Below are positions 11,273 through 22,141 of a DNA stretch of 64,000 nucleotides, in pieces. The position numbers and the translations under genes are program-made. Source of the DNA: Oenanthe sinensis (lineage: Eukaryota; Streptophyta; Magnoliopsida; Apiales; Apiaceae); the NCBI GenBank assembly GCA_028671895.1, contig CM053806.1, forward strand, positions 20,285,001 to 20,349,000, in the 5' to 3' direction. The notes below the pieces were generated by a model. That model did no database searches. It worked only from the letters and a program-made list of their open reading frames with translations, and had not been told where the DNA came from. Each line of letters opens with the position of its first letter. The first letter of the stretch is position 1.

Positions 11273-12143
11273 GTTGGTATTAGAGCTGCAGGTTGGTAGT
11301 CACTGAAATAAGCAGAGATATAGCCCGTTAAAGATTTGATAGATCACATGAGATAGGTTTATACTCATTTGAGATAGGTTATGTTTTACTTTAGCTTTAA
11401 GCCTATGTTATGAGTTGAGTATGATTGTGTTCTATACTATTTGTTTGCAGCCTCGTCAGGTTGATCGTTTTGCGGCGGGTCTTTCCAACCCGGTCGTGAG
11501 GGCACCGGATCAGCCACGGGTAGATTTGACCGTTATGCCAGCACCTCATGACCTACATCTGGCTGCCATGATCATGCAACCAGATTATCATCCCAGGGAG
11601 CCCGGATTCTACGTAAGTTCTACCTTCATTCCATCTCCAGGATATCCTATCCAGCCAGTGATGCCACAGCCAGAGATACAGATTCCTATTATGCCACCAG
11701 CTACAATTCCATCCGACGCACCAGTGCATGTTTTACCATTGCAAAGTGATGCTATAGTGCAGGGTTTCTATGTTTCACCACCACCTATTCCTATCCCGCA
11801 GAGGCCGGTTGGTCAGGCCTGGGTAGCCGTAGGTGCGGATGGATTAGATACAGGTTCGGTTGGCTATATTGGTGAGCCACGCACAGTCCCATTCCGTGAG
11901 TATCAGGCAGTTTATGAGGCCTACAGGGCATTTAGGGACTAGAACAGGGAGTTACGACAGCTGAAGGGTGTTACGACATCTGAGTCAGAGTTCCGCCATT
12001 ACTTTAGAGAGTTGGTTGCCGGTACCGAGGAGGAGCTCACTTATTTGCATTTGGAGGGACAAGACTGCGTGGACTACCGTCATGCATATCGTATTCTGAT
12101 GAGGGTAGCGGGTGAAATGAGGAGTTTAGCTGTACTTGACTAG
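10852..12143 (+). pseudogene. Extra reading frame upstream of gag, probably spliced across the LTR boundary
   Basis: I do not recognise this protein. The body is an open frame from 11451 to a TAG at 11940-11942, continuing in frame to TAG 12141-12143. It is preceded by a good acceptor (ctatactatttgtttgcag, ending 11450). In the LTR, an ATG at 10852 opens 25 codons ending exactly at a donor-like CAG|GTATTT (10926/10927). Joining the two keeps the frame with no split codon. The implied intron (10927-11450, 524 nt) removes the LTR end and primer site. The predicted protein is about 255 residues: a short Ser/Arg-rich leader, a Pro-rich middle with the motif GFYVS twice, and a charged, helical C-terminal part starting NRELRQLKG. 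The first TAG could be a mutated CAG. No Gag or pol motif is present. Splicing and function are inference. Confidence 0.5.
11274..11290 (+). promoter_or_regulatory. Primer-binding site (initiator tRNA-Met type)
   Basis: tggtattagagctgcag one base after the LTR. It differs by one base in its first 12 from the tggtatcagagc complement of the initiator tRNA 3' end, as used by most plant Ty1/Copia and chromoviral elements. Confidence 0.85.
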
Positions 12144-12616
12144 GACCAGGTGGATATATCAGCTTGGTAGTGATAGGTAGTCAGAGACTACCAGTTTTAG
12201 TTAGGTTGTGTGCTAGTTTCTTTTATGTTGTGTGTATGGAGGCAGCTATATGTTGTAGGGTTGGTTGTAAATAGGTATGTCGGAATTTTGATGTATATAG
12301 CCGGCACCTTTAGTAGCGATAGGGACTAGAAACAGGATATCCCCGGCTAGTTATCAGCTGTTATATTATATAAACACTATATATATCAGCAGCAATTTTG
12401 TAGTGTATATTTATGTGTTTATATTTAGGTATGCTTTTATTTTTTTATATTCAAGTACATTGGTAATTATGCTACATGATCTGATAATATGAATGGAAAT
12501 ATTTATTACAATTAAAAAGGAAAATTTTTCTAACGTATGCTTTTCCATTTCCAATGTTATATCAAGACATGTCTAGCAAATTACTAATTAACTTGTCTAT
12601 TTATGTTATTAGAATA
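12144..12616 (+). other. Spacer between extra frame and gag
   Basis: AT-rich, no coding frame. It contains tatattatataaacac (12362-12377), which could serve as an internal TATA box, and a pyrimidine run ending ttattag at 12612, just before the gag ATG, that could act as an acceptor. Neither is more than suggestive. Confidence 0.4.
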
Positions 12617-13603
12617 ATGGAAAATCATCAACCAGACAATAATCATATGGAACAAGGAGGCAACAATCAAAACCCTGGGGAGCAGGGTAATCTGAATGTC
12701 ATGCAACAAATCCTGGAGTTATTCCGACAGCAAACAGATAATCTCACACGTCAGCAGCAACAACCGCCAGCACCACAGCCTGTGACGTTCAAGACATTTC
12801 AAGCTGTGAAACCTCCAGAGTTTCATGGGACAGCAGATCCCATAGAGGCTAGAGCATGGCTAAAAGAGATAGAGAAAGTTTTTGCATTGGTAAAAGTCGA
12901 GGATAATCAGAAGACAGAATATGCTAGTTACTTTCTGAAGGGAGAAGCCAATTATTGGTGGGAATCCAGGAAGTCTCTTGAAGGGACAGGAGTAATCACT
13001 TGGGAAAGGTTTAATGAACTGTTCTTGGAGTAGTATTTTCCACGTTACATGCAAAACCAAATGGAGATTAAATTCCTGGAGCTGAAGTAGGAAGGAAACG
13101 TGGCAGATTACGAGACCAAGTTTACAGAATTGGCTAGGTTTGTGCCAGATTTTGTAGACACTGATGAAAAAAGGGCCAAAAGGTTCCAACAAGGACTGAA
13201 GGCATGGGTTAGAAGTAGGGTGGCTGTTTTTGAGTTAACCACCTATACGACCATAGTTCAGAAGGCTATGATTATTGAAGCTGAGAGTGACATGTCTCAG
13301 AAAGAGAAGGATGGAAAGAAGCGGAAGTTTGACAATCGATCATGGAATCCGCAGCAGAATCGGGTTCAAGATAACTTCAACAATAGAACAGGATTTCAAT
13401 TCAGAAGAAACGGGAGACCAGGAAATGGAAGTCCGAACTTTGAGAATCAAGGGAATCGATTCCAAAATAATAACCAGCAACAAGTGAATCGGTTCTAACA
13501 AAATAATCAGCAACAAACAACCAGATTCTTTAATAATAACCCACAACAGGGATTTCGACCAGCGTTACCACCGTGTAAGGTATGTGGAAGAAACCATGGG
13601 GGA
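12617..13603 (+). pseudogene. Gag of Tekay-like element (three internal stops)
   Basis: Gag forms the virus-like particle that packages the element RNA. The ATG at 12617 follows a stop-rich leader; the longer frame from 12554 adds an implausible hydrophobic lead. Visible parts: Gln-rich N-terminus, then the retrotransposon Gag core with FHGTADPIEARAWLKEIE and the helix around YFLKGEANYWWESR, then VADYETKFTELARF and an Asn/Gln-rich linker. Stops lie at 13031 (TAG), 13088 (TAG) and 13496 (TAA); the last two fit CAG/CAA with C changed to T. The frame is otherwise continuous into protease and RT, as expected of a single gag-pol reading frame. Confidence 0.9.
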
Positions 13604-15022
13604 GTGTGTAATCTAGCAAACGTGTTGTGTTACCGATGCGGTAAGAAGGGTCATTATGCTACCACATGCACTTTACCAGCACCCGGAGGAATGAGTTGTA
13701 ACAAGTGTGGAAACAAAGGGCATCTTGCAAAGGATTGCGGAAATAATATCCGTCAGACAAATCAGAATAAAGCTACAGGGCCAGGCAATGTTGGACAACC
13801 AAAAGCCAGAACTTTTAACATGACCATGGGAGAGGCAGAACAGAATGCGAATGTAATATCAGGTACACTTCCCGTAAACTCCATTAGTGCCAAAATACTT
13901 ATTGATTCAGGGGCTACTAAGTCTTTTATCTCTGAAGAATTTGTTAGTAAATTAGAATGTGAATGTCAGTCGTTAAATGAGGCATTAGTGATAGAAATAG
14001 CTAATCAAGAACGTATACCTGTGAGCCAAGTATACCCGGGATGTGATATCGAGATTTCAGGACAACACTTTTATGCTAACTTGATACCTTTCAAGTTGGG
14101 AGAATTTGAAGTTATATTGGGCATGGATTGGTTAACGGAGTATAATGCTCAGATTGATTGTAAGAAGAAGAAGTTAAAGTTAAAGACAGAGGGGGATGCA
14201 GAAGTGGTATTTTATGGACAGAAGCAAATGAAGAAACTTTTAACCATGCTACAAGCTAAACGAATGTTACGTCAGGGTTGTGAAGGGTATTTAGCCTATG
14301 TAATAGATACTGATAAGGAAGTACAAAAAATGGAACAGATTCCAGTAGTGAACGAGTTCTTGGATGTATTTCCTGAAGAATTACCAGGTTTACCTCCAGA
14401 CAGAGAAATCGAATTTGCTATTGATTTGGCACCAGGTACTGAACCTGTATCAAAAGCTCCTTACAGAATGGCACCAGTGGAGATGAAGGAATTAGCCAAG
14501 CAGTTACAAGAACTCCTAGATAAAGGGGTAATCAGACCAAGCATATCACCATGGGGTGCACCAGTATTGTTCGTAAAAAAGAAAGATGGAAGCATGAGAC
14601 TTTGCATTGACTATCGTGAACTGAATAAGTTGACAATTAAGAATAAATACCCTCTACCGAGGATTGATGATTTACTTGATCAGTTGAAGGGCGCAGTGTG
14701 GTTCTCTAAAATTGATTTGCGATCTGGATATCACCAATTAAAGATCAAGCCAGATGACATTTCTAAAACTGCATTTCGTACCAGGTATGGACATTATGAG
14801 TTTTTAGTTATGCCCTTTGGGTTGACCAATGCACCCGCAGCTTTCATGGATATGATGAACAGAGTTTTCAAGAAATATCTGGATAAATTTGTGATAGTTT
14901 TCATAGATGATATCCTGATATATTCAAAGACAGCAGAAGAACATTCGGAACACCTGAGGATAGCTTTGGAAATTCTACGGAAGGAAAAACTCTATGCCAA
15001 ATTTTCTAAATGTGAATTTTAG
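13604..15022 (+). pseudogene. Zinc knuckles, protease and reverse transcriptase of Tekay-like element
   Basis: A 472-codon open stretch in the gag frame. It has two CCHC knuckles (CYRCGKKGHYATTC from about 13628, CNKCGNKGHLAKDC from about 13697), an aspartic protease motif LIDSGATKSFIS (Asp codon near 13904), and then RT with LCIDYRELN, FSKIDLRSGYHQL and the catalytic FIDDILIYS near 14900. RT copies the element RNA to DNA in the cytoplasmic particle. The stretch ends at TAG 15020, where relatives have Trp (TGG), so a G-to-A change is likely. All catalytic residues checked are intact up to that stop. Confidence 0.93.
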
Positions 15023-15688
15023 TTGAAGGAAGTACAATTCTTGGGGCATGTCATCACTAGTGAAGGAATTAAAGTAGATCCAGCCAAGATTGAAGCTGTC
15101 ATGAATTGGGAACGACCAAAGACTCCAACGGAAGTCAGAAGTTTTCTGGGATTAGCAGGATACTACAGAAGGTTTGTTAAGGATTTTGCTAAAATAGCGA
15201 CTTCTTTGACAAAGCTCACCTGAAAGAATGAAAAGTTTGAATGGAATGATAAATGCAAATGGAGCTTTCAGGAATTAAAGAAACGGTTAGTAACTGCACC
15301 AGTACTTGTTCTTCCAGATGAGAATGGGAATTTCGTAATTTACAGTGATGCTTCTCACAAAGGCTTAGGGTGTGTGCTAATGCAAAATGGGAAAGTAATT
15401 GCTTACGCGTCACGACAACTCAAAATTCATGAACAGAAATACCCAACGCATGATTTGGAATTAGCAGCAATCGTATTTGCACTGAAAATATGGAGACATT
15501 ACCTGTATGGGGAGAAATGTGAAATCTTTACAGATCACAAAAGTTTGAAGTACATCTTTACTCAGTAGGAATTAAATATGAGACAACGGCGATGGTTAGA
15601 GTTAATCAAGGACTACGATTGTATTATCAGCTATCATTCAGGAAAAGCAAATGTAGTTGCAGATGCACTAAGCCGAAAGGAAAATTAA
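15023..15688 (+). pseudogene. RT thumb and RNase H of Tekay-like element
   Basis: Same frame as gag and RT. Starts LKEVQFLGHVI, continues through RSFLGLAGYYRRFVKDF, stop TGA at 15221, then RNase H with YSDASHKGLGCVL, AYASRQLK and a stop TAG at 15566. It continues to the end-of-domain motif NVVADALSRK, after which the frame meets TAA at 15686. RNase H removes the RNA template during reverse transcription. Downstream integrase is in the +2 frame relative to this one, so a frameshift lies near 15680-15700. Confidence 0.88.
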
Positions 15689-17219
15689 ATCTTCTAACTT
15701 CAACTGAGGATTTAATCAAAGAATTCAAGAAATTGGAGATAGACGTTCATACACCAGATTTCCGGACAAAAGCGCCACACACAATAACATTCCATCCAAC
15801 GTTACTGGAGAAGATTCTTAAATGTCAAAAACAGGTGATGGGGCATGACAAAGCGAAGCTAACTGTAGAAGAACTCAGGAGTCAAAAGGATGATAAGGGG
15901 GTTTTAAGATTTTCTTCACGCATATGGATACCAAATGTAACTGAGTTGAAGAATGACATATTACACGACGCCCACAACTCAAGGTATTCCATTCATCCCG
16001 GAAGTACCAAAATGTATAGAGACTTGAAACAACACTTTTGGTGGCCAAACATGAAGAAAGAAATTGCGGATTACGTCAGCAAATGTTATAATTGTCAAAG
16101 GGTCAAAGCAGAGCATCAAAGGCCAAGTGGATTATTACAACCTCTAGACATTCCGAAGTGGAAATAGGAACATCTCGTAATGGATTTTGTAGTGGGACTT
16201 CCAAAGACTAAGGCTAATCATGATGCGATTTGGGTTATTATTGATAGGTTGACTAAGTCAGCACATTTTCTTCCAATCAATGAAAGATTCACACTACAGA
16301 AGTTGGTTCAATTATATTTGAAGGAGATAGTAGTACGACATGGGGTTCCTGTATCAATTGTATCTGATCGTGATCCACGATTTAATTCAAGATTTTGGAG
16401 GCAATTTCAAGAATGTTTAGGAACCAAATTAAATATGAGTATTGCATATCATCCCCAGACTGACGGACAAAGTGAAAGAACGATTCAGACAATCGAAGAC
16501 ATGTTAAGGGTATGTGTCATAGATTTAAAGGTAGTTGGGATGAGTACTTACCTCTAGTGGATTTCTCATACAACAATAGTTATCATGCCAGCATCGGAAT
16601 GCCACCATATGAAGCTCTTTATGGTAGAAAATGCAGATCTCCATTGTATTGGGAAGAAGTGGGGGAGCGTGCAATTCTGGGTCCCGAACTTCTACAACAA
16701 ACCAAGGAGAAGATAGAATTAATACAGAAACGGTTGATAGCAGCTCAAGATCGACAAAAGAGATATACAGATCCATCCAGAAAAGACCAAAGCTTTGAAG
16801 TCGGGGAATTGGTGCTACTAAAAATATCTCCATGGAAGGCAGTGACTAGATTCGGGAAAAGAGAAAAACTCAATCCAAGATATGTGGGACCATTCGAAAT
16901 ATTGAAGAAAATTAGAGAACTTGCTTATGAATTAGCTTTACCTCCACATATGCAAAATATCCACAATGTGTTCCATGTGTCGATGCTGAAGAAGTACAAT
17001 CCTGATCCAAGTCACGCAGTAGAGTACGAACCGATAGATGTTCAACCAGACCTCTCTTATATAGAACAACCTATACAAATATTAGATCGTAAAGATAAGG
17101 TACTAAGGAATAAGACAATACCTCTAGTTAGGGTGTTATGGAGAAATCCCTTGGTTGAGGAATCAACTTGGGAGGTAGAAAGTGAAATGGTAGCTCAGTA
17201 TCCTCAATTGTTTTCTTAA
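15689..17219 (+). pseudogene. Integrase and chromodomain of Tekay-like element (frameshifted)
   Basis: The H2C2 zinc-binding motif spans about 15965-16110 (HPGST...CYNCQRVK). The catalytic core shows Asp in MDFVVGLPKT (about 16180), Asp in VSDRDPRF (about 16365) and Glu in DGQSERTIQT (about 16470), so the DDE triad is present. A TAG at 16165 replaces an expected Trp. A single-base loss near 16525 shifts the frame; the remainder (16512-17219) encodes the integrase C-terminus with NVFHVSMLKKY and a chromodomain-like tail ending MVAQYPQLFS. In chromoviruses this tail guides insertion toward particular chromatin. The element cannot express this as one polypeptide. Confidence 0.9.
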
Positions 17220-17257
17220 GTGGATTCTGGGGCAGAATCCTTATAAGGGGGGAAGGT

Positions 17258-20200
17258 TGTAACGCTCGGGAAAATTTTGTTTATTTAATAATAATTAAAT
17301 GTGCTTTTAATATAATTTTTGGTGTGATAAATTATTTTTAATGTAATTAATTGTGGTTAGATTTTTATTAAATAGAAAAATTATCGGATATGTGCTATGT
17401 GACTTTTGTGTAGTTCAAAATATTTTTTTTCTATTTTACTTCCGTTAAAACTAGATTATTTTTATTTGTTATTATCGGACCTAGCCCTTGCTGAAGATCG
17501 GATACTTTATTTTTGTTCCTTTATTTTTATGGAAATGATAAAATTCTCAAAATAAATTTATTTTATTATTTTTGAAACATTTATAATTTTTGGGAAATTT
17601 TGACATATATATTATAATTATTCAAAAATATTTATTTTTATATTTTATACCAAGAGGATTATTTTTGGGTTTTTATTTTAATTTATAGAGTAATTTATCT
17701 TTTAATCAAATTTAAACCCTAAAATTTTCAAAAGATATAAATAGATTTTTATTAATAAAATTTTATGGATATTTACTGAAGGTAGTAAGTTCAGCAGCAA
17801 GTTTGGGAGAAATTTAGCAGGGCTAGGGTTCTTACTCGGTTTACAATCACAGCCAATCAAAGGTGATAGTATAGATATTCAAATTGAATCCCATATGTGG
17901 TATTACATGTATATATGATTAATTTCATGGTTTGATATTGTGATTTTGGAGGTATTATGTTCAATTTATAGTCCGAATTACATGGCTTTAATTCATTAGT
18001 TGTTATTTATTTTGATTATAGGAGGGAGTAGCCTGTAGTCTACTGAGCATGTATATGATTTTGTTGGTATGTTGAGTTTGGGTGGACCTTCATCGGAAAA
18101 ATGACCTTCTGTCATCGTTTTTGGCTTTTCCGACTTGTATGCGATCTGTTTGTGTGTTTGATTTATATAAGTACACTCATGACATCCTTAGTTATGATTT
18201 GGTATAACTTTTATGAAGATCTGAGTTTTTCCATGGTTGGCTGGCTAGCTTCGATTTAGCCAGAATTGACTCTACAGAGCACAGTTCTGTATTTGGTTGG
18301 CTCGAGTGAGTTGCTGGTACTGCCAGGAACCCATTAGTATTAAATTTTTTCGAAGCTTTGTGTTGGTTTTGATTCACCGAAAAATAGAGCTCCGATTGCA
18401 ATTCTTATTTTCCGATTAGTTTGTTACTTGTATAGATGTTGTAGCTAAGCTACTGTGATTTGTAGCTTTATATTGCCTGCAATTTTGTTGGGTTTTGACT
18501 TCTGTTGTTGTTGGTCGGATTTGGATCATCAGAAAACCATCCCACTTGGTGGGAAAACTCTTGATAGTTTGACAGTAAATTCTTGAATTTGTGTAATGAT
18601 GTGTCTTTACGGTCTTTGTCATTTTGATAGTAAATTGCTAGTTTCAGACATTGGTTTTTATTGTACATGGGAAATATAAGCATTTTGATAGTTTCATATT
18701 TTCTATTCAAAAGATGGCGATACAAATAAAATAACTGTGTCCTGACTACTATTGGTTCTTGTTTTACAATTGTTTCACAAATCATGAAATGTGTTTTCTG
18801 TGCCTTTTTCTGTACAACTGATAACATCTTACGTCGTGTTATGAAGAATATTCTGAGGATAAGTTGTATCGTCTTCCTTGGTTATTTTAGTTGTGCAGGA
18901 ATCTGAAAATTTATATTCCAGAAAAGAAGCAGCAGCATTAGAATGTGCAGTATAGCGAGTTTTTATTTTCCCATCATTTCAAATTAATGTCTTCCATTTC
19001 TTAAATTTTTAATAGGTTAAATAGTACCTCTAAATATTGGATCTTAATTTATGGAGTAAGAACTATATATTGGACATTCTTAAAGATTAACGTTGGTCAA
19101 CTATCTTGATGCCCAAACGAGTTCTAAAAGCATTAAGATGGTTGTCACTTGCTAAGTGATAAATCTCTCATCTAGAGTGAGATCATGTCTTTATAACCTT
19201 CTCATTTGGTCTATGCTTTTGCATGTATGTTGATCTAATATCACACTTGTTATTTGTTAAAGCGTGATCTCTGGAGTATTTCATTTTTAGAAGTTAAGTG
19301 CGTTGCTTCTGGGACTAAAAAGTCACAGGCAGCTCTTGCTTCTTCCTGTTGAAGTCGCAATAACTTGTTAGTTGTAAGATCTAGGTATCCATCTTTATAT
19401 TTTATGAGTCGTGACAGATTCTAAACCTTTTCTATAACATCTTTCTTTCTAGCATCAAGAATATAGTGACTTTAATCTTTAATATGTCGGTCATTTATAT
19501 GGCTTTATGGGTGACCTTGTGAAAATAGGTTAATTTCAAAAATTATTCTAGAATTTTTTTTTATATTTTGAAAAATGATTTAAAAATTAAAATAAATTAT
19601 TTTTATCTCAAAATCAATTTGATTTAATTATTTTAATTTATTTAGATAATAATTTATTAATTATAATTTATTAGTTAATTTATGTTAATCAATTAATTTA
19701 ATTAATTAAATATTATTTAAATATAATTAAAAATAATTGGATTTAATTATTTTGAGAAATAAAAATGATTTATTTATTTGTATTTATTTAATAATCTCTT
19801 TACCTGTTTTAAATGTAACCAATTGGTTTGGGACCCTATAAAATAATCTAAAAATTCTAAAAATAGTTTTAATTTCTTAATTTATTTATTAACCCGGATT
19901 ATTAATTTATCAAATATTTAGGGATCCAATAATTATCCGGAATGGATAACAACGATCCACTTTGACTCAAATAATATTTTAGAGTTTATTCTTGATTCTT
20001 TGACTGCTCTTTTATTTGCGAGTCTTACCTGTTATATGATTTATGTGCTTACTTGTTTGTTAATTGATACTACTTGTTTATTAATTTAAATTAGAATATT
20101 TTGTTGGTAGATACGAGCGAGGTAGTAGATAGACGAGGAGTGTGTAGTCGTCCCATTCACGCTAGGACTGCTTTTACGCCAGGCAAGTATTTTCTTCTTG

Positions 20201-21329
20201 ATAATCTTAAACACTTTTTTTTATTGTTTCGATTATTCATATCATGATAAATAGTTATTGTTCAGAACTATTTATGATTCATATTTTATTCTGTGCATCA
20301 GAGCTACTTGTTATTCGTACTCTGAATATTGGAAGTTGATTATAATAAACTCATCATATCCAGCGAATTATTGTATAAATAACGAGGATATGGTCTGTAG
20401 TTGAAACTAAGCATACCTTATTTACTTGAGTTTGCTCTATTGGATTGGAATTCTAGCGTAAGAGGCTCTGAAATAATAGCCCAGCATTTATTGAGGAGGA
20501 TATGGTAACCATTCCATCTTCCTATAGGCTAACATTACTTGCCTATTTGGTACCCATTATAGAGAATCCTTGTTATAACTATGGGTATAGAAATGTACCG
20601 ATAGACTATAAAGAGCTCCTATTGCTTTTGAACTGATCAGGTGGCAATAGTGTTTATTATATGTTGTATCCAATCCATATTGCCAGCATGGCTATTATAT
20701 ATTGATTTTGAGCAGTTGATTCATTTTGGTGACATACTGCATTATTTCAGTTTGAGATAAATTGTGATTTATTTACTGTTCAGTTTTCATAATAAACTGT
20801 GTTATATTCTGTTCTCTATACAGATCTCATATCTTGATTTAATTTCAATTGTTTACATACTTGCTGAGCATTTCTTTGGCTCACTCTTGCTTTCAATTTA
20901 CCTCTGCCAGCTAATCAGTATGAGTCATCGCATCAGTTCTTCCAGGAGTAGCCAGCACAGGATCTCGGGATCGCTCGCCCCTCGGGCCTCCCAAGTATTT
21001 AGCTGTCGTAGTGGTCAGTAGATAGAAGTTTGTAATAAAATAAAGTAGACGTAAAACTGATATAAACTTTTGGTTTAGGTTCGTGAGATACTGGTTGATG
21101 TGTAATAAAATAGTTTGGATTTACTTTTAGTTTCAGCTGCTTAATTTCATACTATAACCTGTTTGCGATCTTTGGTTTGGCGGGGTCAGTGCGCCTCTGA
21201 TTGATTATTCTATTATTGTTGGATGTTGGCGGGCCAGTGTGCCTCTGGTTTATATTATTTATTGTTGTTGTTGGTTGTTGGTTGGTTTGTGACCCCCAAG
21301 TATAGACCCCGGATTTGGAGGGCGTTACA
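17258..21329 (+). repeat. 3' LTR of Tekay-like element, with an extra 1.1-kb block
   Basis: 4,072 bp, same termini as the 5' LTR and closely matching it except for 19511-20645. The equivalent ATG leader is at 20920-20994. Here the donor position reads CAA|GTATTT instead of CAG|GTATTT, so GT is kept. A Leu-to-Pro change separates the two leaders. The preceding polypurine tract lies at about 17244-17255. Confidence 0.92.
19511..20645 (+). repeat. 1.1-kb block present only in the 3' LTR
   Basis: The 5' LTR reads ctttatgg-ctttaat-atagtg at this point; the 3' LTR reads ctttatgg, then 1,135 bp, then aatagtg. No target duplication or inverted ends are visible at the joins. The block has a very AT-rich first half, a gaccctataaaataatc TATA-like stretch (about 19831-19847) and a GC-richer piece near 20150 (gtcgtcccattcacgctagg) that looks like Gypsy LTR sequence. 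It may be part of another LTR acquired by template switching or gene conversion. Confidence 0.7.
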
Positions 21330-21334
21330 AGATT

Positions 21335-21883
21335 AGTAAGGAAGAACTGATGGAAATAAGATAGATAAACTCGTCGGTAACTCGTCAACAACACGCTAAT
21401 GACTCGGTCACACATTTGGACTCAACCATACGACTCGTTTATAACTTGGTAAGGAATGTGTGAATAAATACCACATCCCAGGTACATATTTAGTTTATAT
21501 TACAAAACTAGTTGTCGATTTTATATTGCAATGCTTTGTTTAAGACATCTTCTACATCTTCATATATGTTAAATTAGTTTCCTTATCTTGTATTCACATT
21601 TATCACTTATCATTAGCTCAGATTTAAGAGAGATAATTTAACATGCTCCTAAAGTCCCAAACTCTTTTAAAAAAAATGGCGCTTGCATTCTACACGAATT
21701 CACTGTTTAAGTATTATATTAGTTTTTTGTACTGATACGTCAAAAAGATTTTCTGATTTACATATAAAAAAAATTATTATGACGACGCAACTTATGTAGA
21801 CAACAAATGTTTACAATTACAATGTCAAGAGCTACATCAACACATTTAATCTACAACACACAAGTATCAGACAATTTAAGAAG
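21335..21883 (+). other. Internal DNA of outer element right of the nested insertion
   Basis: Continuation of the outer element after the agatt duplication. No open frame; short gacgag/ctcgtc words recur as in its LTR. Confidence 0.5.
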
Positions 21884-22141
21884 ATGACGAGTGACTTGTA
21901 CCGTATTGTTCAAAGGTGTATGAAATGTCCAAGAGAGTACTTATCAAGGTTAAACAAAGACAAAGTGGCTACAAACAATTGTGGCATGCCCACGATAGTA
22001 GAGGCTTTCCGACGAGGTATGGTAAGAGATTTATCCATTTACGATGAGTTGATGAAATATCCTTACCAGACGATAGATGACGCACACTCCAAAGCAAATG
22101 ACACAAATCAGACGAGAGGAGGTCAATGTGGAATATTTTGA
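21884..22141 (+). pseudogene. Gag core fragment of outer element (copy 1)
   Basis: The 85-codon frame contains TSDLYRIVQR, REYLSRLNKD, EAFRRGMVRD and YDELMKYPYQTIDDA, the pattern of the retrotransposon Gag core of Tat-like elements. It aligns with a second, better preserved copy at about 25045-25380. No upstream Gag core or start is intact; the ATG is simply internal. Confidence 0.65.

Larger units (their letters stand above)
8319..21329 (+). mobile_element. Nested Ty3/Gypsy chromovirus, Tekay/Del-like, structurally complete
   Basis: LTRs 8319-11272 and 17258-21329 start TGTAACGCTCGG and end GGGCGTTACA, and the element is flanked by identical agatt (8314-8318 and 21330-21334). An initiator-tRNA-Met-type primer site follows the 5' LTR, and a ggggggaagg purine tract precedes the 3' LTR. 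Domain order is Gag, zinc knuckles, protease, RT, RNase H, integrase, chromodomain. Integrase after RNase H plus a C-terminal chromodomain-like tail (VRVLWRNPLVEESTWE) and long LTRs point to the Tekay clade. An additional frame lies between the primer site and gag. Several stops and two frameshifts break gag-pol, so this copy cannot make a full polyprotein. The LTRs differ only slightly apart from one large block, so insertion was more recent than that of the outer element. Confidence 0.93.

Noticed and set aside
12860..13192. Minus-strand 110-codon frame opposite gag
   Set aside because: Antisense shadow of the well-supported Gag frame.
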